The notes under the pieces are model-generated. The model was given only the letters and a program-made list of their open reading frames with translations. It had not been told where the DNA came from and searched no databases. A stretch of DNA of 54,352 nt from Haloferax prahovense DSM 18310. GTDB lineage: Archaea > Halobacteriota > Halobacteria > Halobacteriales > Haloferacaceae. This document shows, piece after piece, positions 8,101 through 16,701 of the stretch. The position numbers and the translations under genes are program-made. The stretch is from NCBI RefSeq assembly GCF_000336815.1, contig NZ_AOLG01000035.1:1-54352 (forward strand), given 5' to 3'. Numbering within the stretch: the first letter of the stretch is position 1; each line of letters opens with the position of its first letter.

Positions 8101-9291
8101 GAGTTGCTCACCCGACGGAACAAGGAGGAAGTTCGCTAACTCATCAGCGTTTAAGATGAGGTCTGGGCGTGTCTTCTTTTTCCGCCAACTAGTCGTTAAT
8201 TCACAGTTCAGAACGTTTCTGAGATGCTTGCGAGCGTTCTTTCGCCTTGTCCATTTGAACCAGCCCTTGTGTTCCGTTCGCCGTCCATTGAGGCCGTAGA
8301 ACGGCCCGTCAAGTGGGTCGAACACTGGAGGAATGGACGCGAGTTGAGAAGCTAGGTCATCGGTATCAGCGTCGACTGGTGGAACAGCGACCGTTCGAAG
8401 GTTGACTGAATAGGTCTTCTTCGGACGCTTCGCAGTAATTCGGTCAATACGATCTTGGACACTGTCCGGCAGGTTACGTTCTCGCCGGCGACGTCTGTCT
8501 TCGTAATCGTAATCGTCGAATTCGAAAATCGGACCGATGTACCGTTGCGCGAATGTGTCTCGCCCATCTTTGAGGTCTTCGACGCGCAGTTCGGCGTCTG
8601 CTTTCCATTCAGGACGCCGCTGGAAGACAACCTGGAATCCGATTGGGTGATCAAAGTCGCTCAAGTGTTCGATGAGTGTCGATAACGGCGTGATCGTGAT
8701 TTCAGCACCTGCGTCCTCGCCTGCAGTCGCCTTCGTGAACGGAACGAGCGTCGTCATCCAATCCCGCTTTCTCTCGGCAGTCCCCCGCCACTGGACGCCG
8801 ACTGGCTGGAGTTGGTCTATCGACGGGCGAGCGTGGACTGGTTCTGAGTCAACCTCGTGCTCCTGTTCATCGGATTCTGCCAAGTCATCATCTTCATCAT
8901 GCTCGTCAAACTCATCCCATAGCTGCCCGGCTTCGAGTGCTTCCTCGAATTCTTCGCGGGTGTACTCCCGCTCGGGGATAAGTTTCTGAGCGGGGTCTAG
9001 TTCCGTACGCTCGATGTCAAACGTCGACGGGTAGATCGACAGAAGTCGCGACTCGAGCGTATCGAGGTGCTCAGTTGCCCCGTAGTAGAACTCAACCGGC
9101 CTATCGGTACCCTCGCTTATCGCGAGGAATTCGAAGCGTGGGGGCTCAGAGGAGTTGAGTGGGTTCAATTTACTGAGCAGCCCGGTCTCCGAGGTCGTCG
9201 ATAGCTTGTGGAGACTGCTGAGGACCTCGACAATACCGTTGGTCCCGAGTTCTTCGGACGTCGGTGTGACGCGAAGATACTCACGCTCCAT
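5107..9291 (-). CDS. Conjugative coupling ATPase (VirD4/TraD-HerA class) fused to a nuclease-like domain and a D5-type winged helix
   Basis: From the ATG at 9291, which overlaps the end of the virB4-like gene by 11 bases, the protein is 1394 residues. Upstream in-frame starts would run far into virB4. The N-terminal 400 residues are acidic and variable. The motor has a Walker A GTTGAGKSK near residue 458, a Walker B KIILLDLGEL near 693, and VNLFVDEAS near 740. Around 1030-1080 there is a restriction-endonuclease-like pattern (MPDARATHPELEE, then AIEVETTTPGKP). The last 80 residues (TEWIVEDEHSSVPAAEVYST, YEMWAEQHQISP) resemble the C-terminal winged helix of P4/D5-type primases. No membrane segment is obvious. 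It probably couples DNA to the VirB4 channel and may process it. Confidence 0.8.
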   Translation of the reverse strand: MEREYLRVTPTSEELGTNGIVEVLSSLHKLSTTSETGLLSKLNPLNSSEPPRFEFLAISEGTDRPVEFYYGATEHLDTLESRLLSIYPSTFDIERTELDPAQKLIPEREYTREEFEEALEAGQLWDEFDEHDEDDDLAESDEQEHEVDSEPVHARPSIDQLQPVGVQWRGTAERKRDWMTTLVPFTKATAGEDAGAEITITPLSTLIEHLSDFDHPIGFQVVFQRRPEWKADAELRVEDLKDGRDTFAQRYIGPIFEFDDYDYEDRRRRRERNLPDSVQDRIDRITAKRPKKTYSVNLRTVAVPPVDADTDDLASQLASIPPVFDPLDGPFYGLNGRRTEHKGWFKWTRRKNARKHLRNVLNCELTTSWRKKKTRPDLILNADELANFLLVPSGEQLSVEGARGTRAEQQSRNPLPRPHQDLMGEFRDGMAIGYALDGNREPEDVPVCIPPDLLTTHYGRFGTTGAGKSKAFINEILSLHENTKGPVIAIEPKGDGMAENYMRAHARRFGTTDLEENVIHFPIPDVLPGFSFFNIKPALENGSRRTDAVQQKANHYEEILKLAVGTDKYDSAISSPTLIKVLIKALFDEQHGRENGLYRESADYFAHRQLEYAVDQLTRAGPPTPTFEDLPKSSNEEVTRLLRRLLELDPASFSMRVSGIGSRLAHLSLDTNLLPMFNNTEPRFDFRDILDEDKIILLDLGELSGEASRLVTGVVFSNLYEALKERRRKVNDYPDDYVVNLFVDEASSVVVSGLMNDLLEKGRAFRLSVGLSMQYPEQIEAEGGRKVYLNTLNNIGSSLVGQISVDRKLAQAMSHEGMGPEEFTNRIGSLPRGEWIAKLPSPNFKQTGPFPLSLEPLPIPAGHPESDYPLSEREEEEFKETLSTMHKRAKNEFGVSESSAPSTQTPEELQEVLSVTDDELDVVLAKVVRSIQLQNDVREENGWVAVEAVDDELRRLFTEVEAEVPSYDELASIRKRSRLLETEIDVDADEVIIQLSAAGEDVSTPDTGDVRSAGGDDHDGALLEVEEELSKLGFTVSILSQDGSEMPDARATHPELEETFAIEVETTTPGKPAKVLTNLRKAQEEGSFPVFVVRPGDTETYWAERVENILSPPIRELADGETWFYTYDSPLMFNGGATEQGGVTAVRPVNGGDDQRRTVWALEDDSIVLRDGSGTEYLRASERPSVTKERVPATYSYDPAVDKYLVYGRGETHVYESKDAFESEWVKIKEPFIPENELPNPTYDTDDYATVILSEDDEAVVYDGGSRKPLDSLLENAHVEDLAETKENREQSEPHSDTSSEPTLETGWKDDPDAVVEQFVTEWIVEDEHSSVPAAEVYSTYEMWAEQHQISPDSKSWFSRRLNNQIVFERSTERRNGEVVRSYNGITLENLSKR

Positions 9292-11491
9292 CTTCGGACA
9301 CCTCCTGAGAACCACCGTCAGTTTTAGCGGAAGCTGTGGGGTGTTCACTCGAAAGAGAGTTGTCTCGAAGCTCTTCACGAACTGCCTGTATCTCGGGGTC
9401 AACTGTGTCTCCTCCAGCACCTGGAAGCGACTCAGCAGACGATTCAGTCGGGTCGAAGTCGATGACCTGTTTCTCTTTGGGCATCGCCTCAACACGGATT
9501 CCACGCCACTCGCCGTCAACGCCGACAAGAGCTTCAGAATAGCCAGCATCTTCGTTTCCGGGAATCGCGTCCTGGACGAAGCGCATCTGGGCGTAGTTCA
9601 ATCCGAACTCTTTGGCCCACGTTTCGTCCATGCCATCGAGATGGTGGAACTGCTTGACTGCACACTGGTCGAGAATTGCTTCGGACTCTGTGTGTTCGAA
9701 GAACTCGTCAACCGTCTGTGTGACCAACCGAATCGAGAGATTGTGGTGTCGGTGGTGACGGAACACCGTCTCCAAGAACGCCAGACTCGCGGCGTCCTGC
9801 ATGATGTACCGCGCTTCGTCGATAACGAACACAACCTCCTTGTCGGTCTCTTTCGCCCGCTCGTAGACGAGCGAGATGAGAAGTTGCATCGTCAGTGCCG
9901 TACTGCTGTTGACGCTGCCTTCTTGTTGGGCTAGATCAAGGTAGATGACCTTCTCGTCACGGATGTTGAAATCCGAGGCCCTGCCGAGATTCGAATATCT
10001 CCCCTCGTCTTCGAAGGGTCGAAGCTGGTCGAGAAGCCACGTTGCGTCGTCACGGAGCTTGCTCGCTTCGGCGTCAGTCCGGACAACGAAGTCTTCGGGA
10101 GACTCGACCATCTCCTCGAAGACGTCCATCATATCACGGACAGTCGGGCTTGGGTTGCCGTGTGTGGCGATATCGTCGGTGATTCCTTGTCGCTCGTATG
10201 AACGCTTGAGACCGAGTTCGAGCGTTGTCCGGCGGTCTTCGAGCGAGATGCCACGGAGTGCGAAGTAGTTCGTCAGGAAACTCATCGCGTCGTCGAGTTT
10301 CTCGTTGAATGGACTCGCGTCCTCACCCATCGCCCGCTGGATATGCTCTGGTGTCTGGCGAATCTCTAGTGGGTTCAGTCCAAGTGTCCCACCAACTGTG
10401 ATTCGTTTGGCGTTGAGCGCTTCAGCGACACCCGCCCAGTTGTTGAGCGGTTCGAGGATGATTCCGATTCGGTCCTTACTCTGCTCGATAGACCGAATGA
10501 AGTTCTGCTTCGATCCAAAGGATTTGCCGGAGCCAGTGTCCCCGACCGTGAACATCGCATAGCCGTTGTCACGCGCGAATGGGTCGATGACGACCGGGCT
10601 GTGCGTGTCTTTGTGGATTCCGAACTCCACGCCTCCTTCTTCGAGAATTGTCGCGTTGTGTGGCGATGCAAGGAGGGCACCAACAGCCCCACCAAGGGCA
10701 ATTGACTCTCGGCCAAAGACGTTGTCGCCGATCGGTGCTGCAGATTGTATCGCCAAGTCCTGTTTACAGATGGCCGTCTTTGGCGTGAGACTGGCAGGCT
10801 CATCGCGGAGTGCACTCTTCACACTCTGGACGGCGTCACGTAGTTCATCACGTGTGTCGGCGCGAACGGTGACGAAGAGCGCCTGGTCGAAGACACTGGT
10901 TCCACTCTCAACAGCGTTGTACGTCGCAGCCGCTTGGTTCGCGCGTTGTTGGAGATAGCCACTTCGAACGCTCTTTTCTAGGTCAGCGTCAACTTGGAGG
11001 TCATCAGCGATGTCTTGGAGTTCGTTCAGAGCACGCTTCTGGTTCTTTGGCCGGATATGGGCAGTGAGATCGAACTCGACGTCTGTCAGCTGGAACAGGT
11101 CGCTGAGGTAGCCGTCGTTCGGGTAGTCCGGGTAATCAGTAATCGAGAGTGTCGTCGTCCACTGCTCGCCGACGTGGGCTGCACGGGTTTCCCATTCGAC
11201 AGCGGCGGGTGCAATCGTCGTCTTGTGTGATTCTGCGATGTCGTCGAGGAGCCGTCCATCAGTATGGCCCGTTTCCAGTGTCTCCTCGTCAAACACATCT
11301 GAGAAGTCAACTTCGGGCGCTTTCTCAGTTGTGCGGCGTTTCCACGCAACGACTCCAATGAGACCAACTGTGAGCAACCCAGCGGCGTAGAGCATCGCAC
11401 CCTCCGGTGACGTCGGTTGTTGAACCCACTCAAGGGTCTGGGTGATGAGTTCACTCTCGATCTGGAGGGTGAAACTACGCATCGAAACCAT
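9281..11491 (-). CDS. virB4: VirB4-like conjugation ATPase
   Basis: A 736-residue protein with one N-terminal membrane anchor (about residues 33-50, AMLYAAGLLTVGLIGVVAW), a long middle domain, Walker A GDTGSGKSF at 317-325, KVIYLDLAQQ, and the Walker B/DEAR box EVVFVIDEARYIM near residue 553. A Gln-containing sensor follows (RLVTQTVDEFF). This is the VirB4/TraC family, the motor that energises pilus or channel assembly. The gene overlaps its neighbours on both sides: by 17 bases with the VirB3/PrgI-like gene upstream and by 11 with the coupling protein downstream. This implies strict co-translation. The start could also be the Met at residue 4. Confidence 0.88.
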   Translation of the reverse strand: MVSMRSFTLQIESELITQTLEWVQQPTSPEGAMLYAAGLLTVGLIGVVAWKRRTTEKAPEVDFSDVFDEETLETGHTDGRLLDDIAESHKTTIAPAAVEWETRAAHVGEQWTTTLSITDYPDYPNDGYLSDLFQLTDVEFDLTAHIRPKNQKRALNELQDIADDLQVDADLEKSVRSGYLQQRANQAAATYNAVESGTSVFDQALFVTVRADTRDELRDAVQSVKSALRDEPASLTPKTAICKQDLAIQSAAPIGDNVFGRESIALGGAVGALLASPHNATILEEGGVEFGIHKDTHSPVVIDPFARDNGYAMFTVGDTGSGKSFGSKQNFIRSIEQSKDRIGIILEPLNNWAGVAEALNAKRITVGGTLGLNPLEIRQTPEHIQRAMGEDASPFNEKLDDAMSFLTNYFALRGISLEDRRTTLELGLKRSYERQGITDDIATHGNPSPTVRDMMDVFEEMVESPEDFVVRTDAEASKLRDDATWLLDQLRPFEDEGRYSNLGRASDFNIRDEKVIYLDLAQQEGSVNSSTALTMQLLISLVYERAKETDKEVVFVIDEARYIMQDAASLAFLETVFRHHRHHNLSIRLVTQTVDEFFEHTESEAILDQCAVKQFHHLDGMDETWAKEFGLNYAQMRFVQDAIPGNEDAGYSEALVGVDGEWRGIRVEAMPKEKQVIDFDPTESSAESLPGAGGDTVDPEIQAVREELRDNSLSSEHPTASAKTDGGSQEVSEDGA

Positions 11492-12584
11492 CCTCCCGGC
11501 GAGAACTCCGGATAATTGGTTGGTCTCGAATCACTCGCCTGGGGTTGTCGTAGTCGTGCTCGTGACCGTTCCAGAAGTCCATCGTCAACACGAACAACTC
11601 GACCGTGCTGAGTCGACGAGCGGACCATCCCGATGCCTGCTGGATGAATCCCGACTCGATACTAGCAATCTTGCTATCGAGCGTTTCGAACATTCGAGCA
11701 CGTTGTTCGGCTTCTGAGAGGTCTTCGCGGCGGGTAACGAACGGGTTGAATAGGAACCCAATGACAGGGATATCGGTCAACTTCTCTGCCGGGGTTCGCT
11801 CATCGTCGGAACGGTCGTAGATTTCGAGTGGCGACGCTTCGACACCGATAAAGAAGCGTATCTGTTGAGTCCCACGCTCTCGCATCGCCCGTGGGCGTCG
11901 CTCGCGGTACTCTTCGAGGAGTTCTCGAAAGATGGGGTTTCGAGAGACGTCTTCGTCGGAAAGGCGCTGTTCGATGTTCTCGGTGAGTTGTTCGACCGGG
12001 AACGACCGGGTCGTCGCATGGAATTTGAGTTTCGAGTCAAGTTCTTTGTTCGCGAACTCAGCCCCCGCTTCTTGCAACCCGGCCCAATCATCGGACATGG
12101 CGAAGTCCATGTTTCCGGGATTGATTTCGATGAACGCCTCCATCGCGCCGTCCGATCGCTGTATGGCTCCAGCACCGGGCCACGCCCGTTCAACGTTGGT
12201 GAGGTCCTGTGTCCGTTCGTCGGGAGTGAACGGGGTGTAGTTCGCGAGGCCACCATCGTTTCGAGCAGAGTTGTCCTCCGATTCGGCTGCGCTGAACGTT
12301 CGACGCGGCCGTTTCGCAAACCGATACACGTCCTTCGCCCATGTCCACGCATTGAGGTGGTCGGGGGCGACGTACACGATGGCCGCCCCCAGGCCAAGCC
12401 CTCCAGCGATGAGTGGGAGTGAGAGTGAGTCGATTCCGAGGAGGCCGGCGATGAACAGTCCCACGAGTGGGAAGGCGATGAGGACACCAACGTCTCCCTC
12501 CTCGACATTGAGGAATGGGATGCGGCTTTCCTCACCGAATTGGTCCATGATACGGCGTGCTGCTGCGTCTGAATCTGTCGACAT
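11475..12584 (-). CDS. VirB3/PrgI-like transfer membrane protein
   Basis: A 369-residue protein. The N-terminus has two adjacent membrane segments at about residues 32-73 (VGVLIAFPLVGLFIAGLLGI, then LIAGGLGLGAAIVYVAP), a short hairpin, then a large soluble domain with DFAMSDDWAGLQEAGAEF and a RATTRSFP-like motif. This resembles the N-terminal part of VirB4/TraC proteins fused to a PrgI/VirB3-type anchor. It has no Walker motifs, so it is not itself an ATPase. Position directly before virB4 matches VirB3 in bacterial and archaeal type IV systems. Homology to VirB3 cannot be proven by eye. Confidence 0.6.
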   Translation of the reverse strand: MSTDSDAAARRIMDQFGEESRIPFLNVEEGDVGVLIAFPLVGLFIAGLLGIDSLSLPLIAGGLGLGAAIVYVAPDHLNAWTWAKDVYRFAKRPRRTFSAAESEDNSARNDGGLANYTPFTPDERTQDLTNVERAWPGAGAIQRSDGAMEAFIEINPGNMDFAMSDDWAGLQEAGAEFANKELDSKLKFHATTRSFPVEQLTENIEQRLSDEDVSRNPIFRELLEEYRERRPRAMRERGTQQIRFFIGVEASPLEIYDRSDDERTPAEKLTDIPVIGFLFNPFVTRREDLSEAEQRARMFETLDSKIASIESGFIQQASGWSARRLSTVELFVLTMDFWNGHEHDYDNPRRVIRDQPIIRSSRREDGFDA

Positions 12585-12590
12585 GATGAA

Positions 12591-13658
12591 TTAGGAATTG
12601 TAGTTGTGCGGGTCGTTCTCGGTTCGACGATACGAGGTTGTGTTCTGGGTGTCAGAGCTCTCGTTGCTCCTCCCAGCGGCTTTCTGTGCGATTACTTGCC
12701 CGGCGGCAGCCTTGGGGCCCCATCGAGCGGCGGTTGTGGCGACTCCAGCGCCACCAAGGTATGCACCCGTGGCGACGCTTCCGACGACCACTGCGCCTCT
12801 GCTGGCCGACCCAATGGCCTTCGCAGTCAGCGGAGTTGCGTAGGAGAACGTCTTCCACGTGAGATAGAGTGCGATGACGGGGAGTGAGACGGCGACGAGA
12901 TACTGGAGGAAGGCAGTTGCGGGGCTGATGGCCCCACTGGCGAACAACAGGTCGTAGCCTTTGAACACGACCGCTGCCGGGAGTGGGAGAACGACTAAGG
13001 GAACGAACCGTTTTGCAAAGCCGGTCGCGATGTCAGAGAGAACGGGGATGTTTCCGTATCCGAGTGCGATAGCAATCGGCATCCCATAGACATAGACGTA
13101 CAGCAGGATTTCGCGGATGAAAAAGAGCGCCTCAATTGCCCACATCGAGATTCCGCCGAGTGCTGCAAGAAGGAGTCCTAATATTGGATTGAAAGTGATT
13201 GTGTTCAGGAATCCACCGAGTACCCTTGACAGGCTGGAAAGAGATGGAACAAGGGCGATGGTAAATCCGTCTACAAGGTACAGAGAGATGGTACCAACCC
13301 AGTACCACGAGATGATGAAAACAGCACCAGTCCAGGCATTTTTCTTTGTTTTTCGGGCCTCATACGTACTCCCCATATTGAAGATACGAATCACATGTCG
13401 AGCCTGGACACTCATCACGAGCAGTAGCAGCGCAATGAGCATGATTTCGCCACCAACAAGCGAGTCCCTAATCTGAATCCACGGGCTGTTCGACGGGATG
13501 CCAAACACAAACGCACCGTTTGTCTGTGGGGTAGGTGTACCGAATAGCTCAGCAGAGAGTGCAGTGTAACCAGTCTGGATTCCTTCAGTGAACGAATCTG
13601 TGAGCCACTCGATGACATCTTTGAATCCTTCTAAAACGACGTCTATGAGATCAACCAT
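12591..13658 (-). CDS. VirB6/TrbL-like polytopic membrane protein
   Basis: A 355-residue protein with about six to eight hydrophobic segments, among them MLIALLLLVMSVQARHVIRI, FIISWYWVGTISLYLVDGF, LGLLLAALGGISMWAIEALF, LLYVYVYGMPIAIALGYG, PLVVLPLPAAVVFKGY and YLVAVSLPVIALYLTW. It ends with a hydrophilic tail (NESSDTQNTTSYRRTENDPH). Size, topology and position before VirB3- and VirB4-like genes fit VirB6/TrbL, which forms the inner-membrane part of the DNA channel. It lies 6 bases from the next gene and 2 from the lipoprotein gene, so it belongs to the operon. Function is assigned from topology and context only. Confidence 0.65.
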   Translation of the reverse strand: MVDLIDVVLEGFKDVIEWLTDSFTEGIQTGYTALSAELFGTPTPQTNGAFVFGIPSNSPWIQIRDSLVGGEIMLIALLLLVMSVQARHVIRIFNMGSTYEARKTKKNAWTGAVFIISWYWVGTISLYLVDGFTIALVPSLSSLSRVLGGFLNTITFNPILGLLLAALGGISMWAIEALFFIREILLYVYVYGMPIAIALGYGNIPVLSDIATGFAKRFVPLVVLPLPAAVVFKGYDLLFASGAISPATAFLQYLVAVSLPVIALYLTWKTFSYATPLTAKAIGSASRGAVVVGSVATGAYLGGAGVATTAARWGPKAAAGQVIAQKAAGRSNESSDTQNTTSYRRTENDPHNYNS

Positions 13659-13660
13659 GG

Positions 13661-14503
13661 TCAGATCACACTGATTTCGACCTCGCAGTCGGTCATTGTC
13701 TCAGAGCCGGAGTATTTGACTCCGAATCTCTCCGAAACCTCGTCACCAGAAACTCGTGTTCCAACATGGACAGAGAATTCACCGGTGTCTGTGTCCACAC
13801 TACAACCCATACCCTCGTCGCCGGTCTGTGCACTAAATGGGAGAGAGTTACTGTACACATCTCTGGTCTCGCCAGCCGGGATAACTACCTCATCAGCCTC
13901 ATAGATCCCCTCGTTCCGTGGGTTCTCAGCCGGATTAGGAACATCACCTAGGAATCGAAGTGAGATTGCTGCATCAGGACCAGTTCCAGAATTACGGATT
14001 GAAACAAACGCTTCACTGTCTTTTCTTCGGTCAGTCTTACTCTCACCGTACACCTCGTCCCACGGCTTGTCAGGATTGTTTCTGAAAAGCCCGACATCGA
14101 CGATTTCGAGTTCGGGTCGAACCTCTAGACTCGTCTCGTCGACAGTATCCTCACCCTGAACCGCTAACACACGGTATTCGCCAGAGTCGTACGTAGTTCC
14201 AATCTCGAACGAAACCTGTTGAGCGCCGGCAGCAACATCGCGTCGTCCGAACAACTCGCCATTCGGTTGAATGAGATTGACCCGCTCTACGTTAGCCTCA
14301 GAACCAAGCTCAACAACAAGTGAGGTTCCCTCGACAGCGACTCTATTCAGGTCACCCTGGCTGTCAGAGTCGTCAGTCGCGGTGGTAGTCCCATCACCGG
14401 TCTCACCACCGCCGTTGAGACAGCCAGCGAGACCAGCAAGTGAAAGACCTGCTGCGGTTTGGAGGACGGTACGTCTATTGAAATGTAATTGATCTTGGTT
14501 CAT
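13661..14503 (-). CDS. Tat-exported lipoprotein of the transfer operon
   Basis: A 280-residue protein from the ATG at 14503, which overlaps the upstream stop as ATGA. The N-terminus has a twin-arginine motif (NRRTVLQ, Arg10-Arg11), a hydrophobic stretch, and a lipobox LAGC with Cys28, the classic haloarchaeal Tat lipoprotein signal. A Thr/Asp/Gly-rich linker follows, then beta-rich sequence resembling an Ig-like or CARDB-type surface domain (SFEIGTTYDSGEYRVLAVQG, AISLRFLGDVPNPAENP). It would sit on the outer face of the membrane. In a T4SS-like cluster it may stabilise the channel or mediate mating contact. No enzymatic motif is seen. Confidence 0.72.
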   Translation of the reverse strand: MNQDQLHFNRRTVLQTAAGLSLAGLAGCLNGGGETGDGTTTATDDSDSQGDLNRVAVEGTSLVVELGSEANVERVNLIQPNGELFGRRDVAAGAQQVSFEIGTTYDSGEYRVLAVQGEDTVDETSLEVRPELEIVDVGLFRNNPDKPWDEVYGESKTDRRKDSEAFVSIRNSGTGPDAAISLRFLGDVPNPAENPRNEGIYEADEVVIPAGETRDVYSNSLPFSAQTGDEGMGCSVDTDTGEFSVHVGTRVSGDEVSERFGVKYSGSETMTDCEVEISVI

Positions 14504-16242
14504 GGATATCGTTGAGAATCCTCTCGTGGTCCGAAGAATCGGAGGACGCGCTTTCCGGCGTAGAACATCACGATGAACGGGATGAACTGCCAACCGACCT
14601 CGACGAATAGCGCAAACCACCCATCGAGTGTGCCGAGAGGGTGCCATCGCGCAGTCGCCGTGTCGGAAACGTACGCGGGGTTAGCCACAAGCCACGTACT
14701 GGGGTGGTATCGTGCTGTGTAGAATCCCGGTTGGCCGACCGTCACGACCGCAACGCCAGACTCGTTCGTCCGAACTTGCTGGTCGGCAATCGTGATGTAC
14801 CCACCACCGGGTTCGCCATTGAGTGTTCCCTGGCGTTCGTCAGCTGTGAGGTCAATCGGTGTACCCGTCTCGTTGTCCCGAAGCTCAACTCGGATTGTTG
14901 CTTGGTCGTTCGTCTGATCGATCACCTCTGCAGTCAGCCGACTTTCACGGAGCTCACGCTCTGGGCCACCACCAACGTCAGAGGCGGAGGGAGTGGCGTT
15001 GATGCCACGGACGATACCAGCAACACGAAGTGCATCGCGGTCGACCTCGTCTGCTCGAACAGCTAGGCCATAAGTGGGCGTGTACGACTGGTCGACGACT
15101 TCGACTGAGACGGTGTCTGCAATAGTGGCCTGTGGACTCGTGCGCTCTTGGCCCCACGAATCGATTATCGTCGGTCCATCACGAATCGGTTCAGTCCGTG
15201 GGCCAATTCGTGACGGATACGCGTGGACATACACTGGGAGGGCATCTGATGTGACCTCCGTCTCGTTCGATTCGGTTGCTCGAACAAGTGTATCCCATCG
15301 GGGATCACGAGCCGTGTAAAAACGCCAGACACCGCGAACACTCGACTCTCCATCCTCGGTGAGGGAGTACCCTTGCCACGGACGTGACTGGAAGATTGCA
15401 ACCCCAGTGTCGCCATTGGGATACTCGGCGTAGTAGGAGTACGCACGCAGATTGTAGACCTCGACGTCGACCGAATCAGAGACAGTAATCGTCTCACTCG
15501 GGTACGTGACCTCTGTCTGGGTTCGGTTTTCAATCGGCGTTTCCGTCGTCTTCTCGAGTTGGACTTCGACGTCGGCTTCGAGTGTGAGCGTCGTACTCCA
15601 CGCCTCGTTGAGTTCGTAGTCGAATTCGGGCGTGTGAGTTCCCGAAGACTGAGCGACGACGTCGTCACCTGCTTTCAGGCGTACTTCCGTGATTTCGTCG
15701 TCGACGAGTGACCACGAGACATCCGAGTTGTTCGATTGGCTCCCGTTCGGGATGCGAACACGATAATCGACGAAGCCACGAACAGTGCCGTCGGGGGCGA
15801 CGTAGAGTGAGGTGTCGCCTGCTTCGAGATGTCCTCGCGTGGATGGGTGGACAGCGAATAGTGTCGCGTGTGCATCCTCGATGAAGACGCCATCTTCGAG
15901 AGAAGCGTGCTCTGGGTGCAGCGACGTCTGTGAATCGCCGGCTTCCAAGTCACCGAAATCATTGCGTGTCCACGTCGCTGCGGTCGTCGGCGGACGCGTG
16001 AACGTGATGTCCGTGCCGTTTGCGAGTTGGTGGATTGCAGTTCGGTTCTCGCCGTAACGTTGGCGGTACTCGGTCTCGTTCATGTAGTCGTCAGAGTCAC
16101 GAGACCACAGCGTCGCCGATTCGTTCTCGGTCAATCCGTTGTCTTCTGTTCCCGGACGTGGTGGGGTTGCAGTCACAAGCCCCGCGATGCTACTCACTAC
16201 GAGAAGGCAAGCAACCACAACGGACCACACATCAGTACGCAT
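14500..16242 (-). CDS. Large secreted, membrane-anchored beta-rich protein of the transfer operon
   Basis: A 580-residue protein with an N-terminal signal peptide (residues 1-25, WSVVVACLLVVSSIAGLVTA). A long acidic ectodomain contains many Asn-x-Ser/Thr glycosylation sites (NESAT, NETEY, NRTAI, NGTDI, NNSD, NETGT). A C-terminal membrane segment (about 548-565, EVGWQFIPFIVMFYAGKRVL) precedes a short basic tail. A bacterial-Ig-like stretch is visible near residue 440-510 (RVELRDNETGTPIDLTADER, then ESGVAVVTV and GFYTARY). It probably projects from the cell surface. Placement between pilin-like and channel genes suggests a mating-pair or adhesion role, but that is inferred from context. Confidence 0.65.
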   Translation of the reverse strand: MRTDVWSVVVACLLVVSSIAGLVTATPPRPGTEDNGLTENESATLWSRDSDDYMNETEYRQRYGENRTAIHQLANGTDITFTRPPTTAATWTRNDFGDLEAGDSQTSLHPEHASLEDGVFIEDAHATLFAVHPSTRGHLEAGDTSLYVAPDGTVRGFVDYRVRIPNGSQSNNSDVSWSLVDDEITEVRLKAGDDVVAQSSGTHTPEFDYELNEAWSTTLTLEADVEVQLEKTTETPIENRTQTEVTYPSETITVSDSVDVEVYNLRAYSYYAEYPNGDTGVAIFQSRPWQGYSLTEDGESSVRGVWRFYTARDPRWDTLVRATESNETEVTSDALPVYVHAYPSRIGPRTEPIRDGPTIIDSWGQERTSPQATIADTVSVEVVDQSYTPTYGLAVRADEVDRDALRVAGIVRGINATPSASDVGGGPERELRESRLTAEVIDQTNDQATIRVELRDNETGTPIDLTADERQGTLNGEPGGGYITIADQQVRTNESGVAVVTVGQPGFYTARYHPSTWLVANPAYVSDTATARWHPLGTLDGWFALFVEVGWQFIPFIVMFYAGKRVLRFFGPREDSQRYP

Positions 16243-16272
16243 CAGGGCAATTCGGGGAAGTGTATCTCCGAG

Positions 16273-16701
16273 TTACCAGGGTGCGAGGTCGACACACTGG
16301 GCCATCGGTAGCCCCAACATCGAGCCAACAACCGTGTACAGCGGTCCGAGCACGGCGAGGATGAGCGCGGATTTCAACGCTGCGAGTTTGTGGCGCTTGA
16401 GGCTCTTCTTTTGGTCGTGACTCATCGTGAATACCTCGGCAAGGGAGTCGGCCTGCCAGACAATGACGAGTCCGATAATACCGAGAGTGGTGCTTATCTG
16501 GAAGAAGCCCTCAATCATTCCGGGGAGTTTGTCTGCACTGCAGATGACACCCTGTTGTGCTGCGGCAGGTTGTGCGAGCAAAGCTAAGCTCAAGATGGCA
16601 GTCGTCACGATGACGCGGCGAGCCGAACCAAGCCGAGTCGATTCTTGAGTTGAACTGGAGACTGTATTGGGAGCGTTGTTGTCTGATTTGAACATGTACA
16701 T
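16273..16701 (-). CDS. Small VirB2/TrbC-like membrane protein
   Basis: A 142-residue protein. After about 25 polar residues there is a signal-like hydrophobic stretch ending in AQPAAAQQ, a plausible cleavage site, then two membrane segments (ISTTLGIIGLVIVWQA and LKSALILAVLGPLYTVVGSM) separated by a basic loop (SHDQKKSLKRHKLA). Two Cys residues lie outside the segments. The layout signal peptide, TM, basic loop, TM matches the VirB2/TrbC pilin architecture, and it is the first gene of the transfer operon. Sequence-level homology to VirB2 is not visible. A second start at Met3 (16695) is possible. Confidence 0.55.
   Translation of the reverse strand: MYMFKSDNNAPNTVSSSTQESTRLGSARRVIVTTAILSLALLAQPAAAQQGVICSADKLPGMIEGFFQISTTLGIIGLVIVWQADSLAEVFTMSHDQKKSLKRHKLAALKSALILAVLGPLYTVVGSMLGLPMAQCVDLAPW

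Noticed and set aside
9292-9549. N-terminal extension of the coupling ATPase
   Set aside because: The extra 86 residues would be read entirely antiparallel to the normal 3' end of virB4 frame, and the ATG at 9291 gives the usual short overlap seen throughout the operon.
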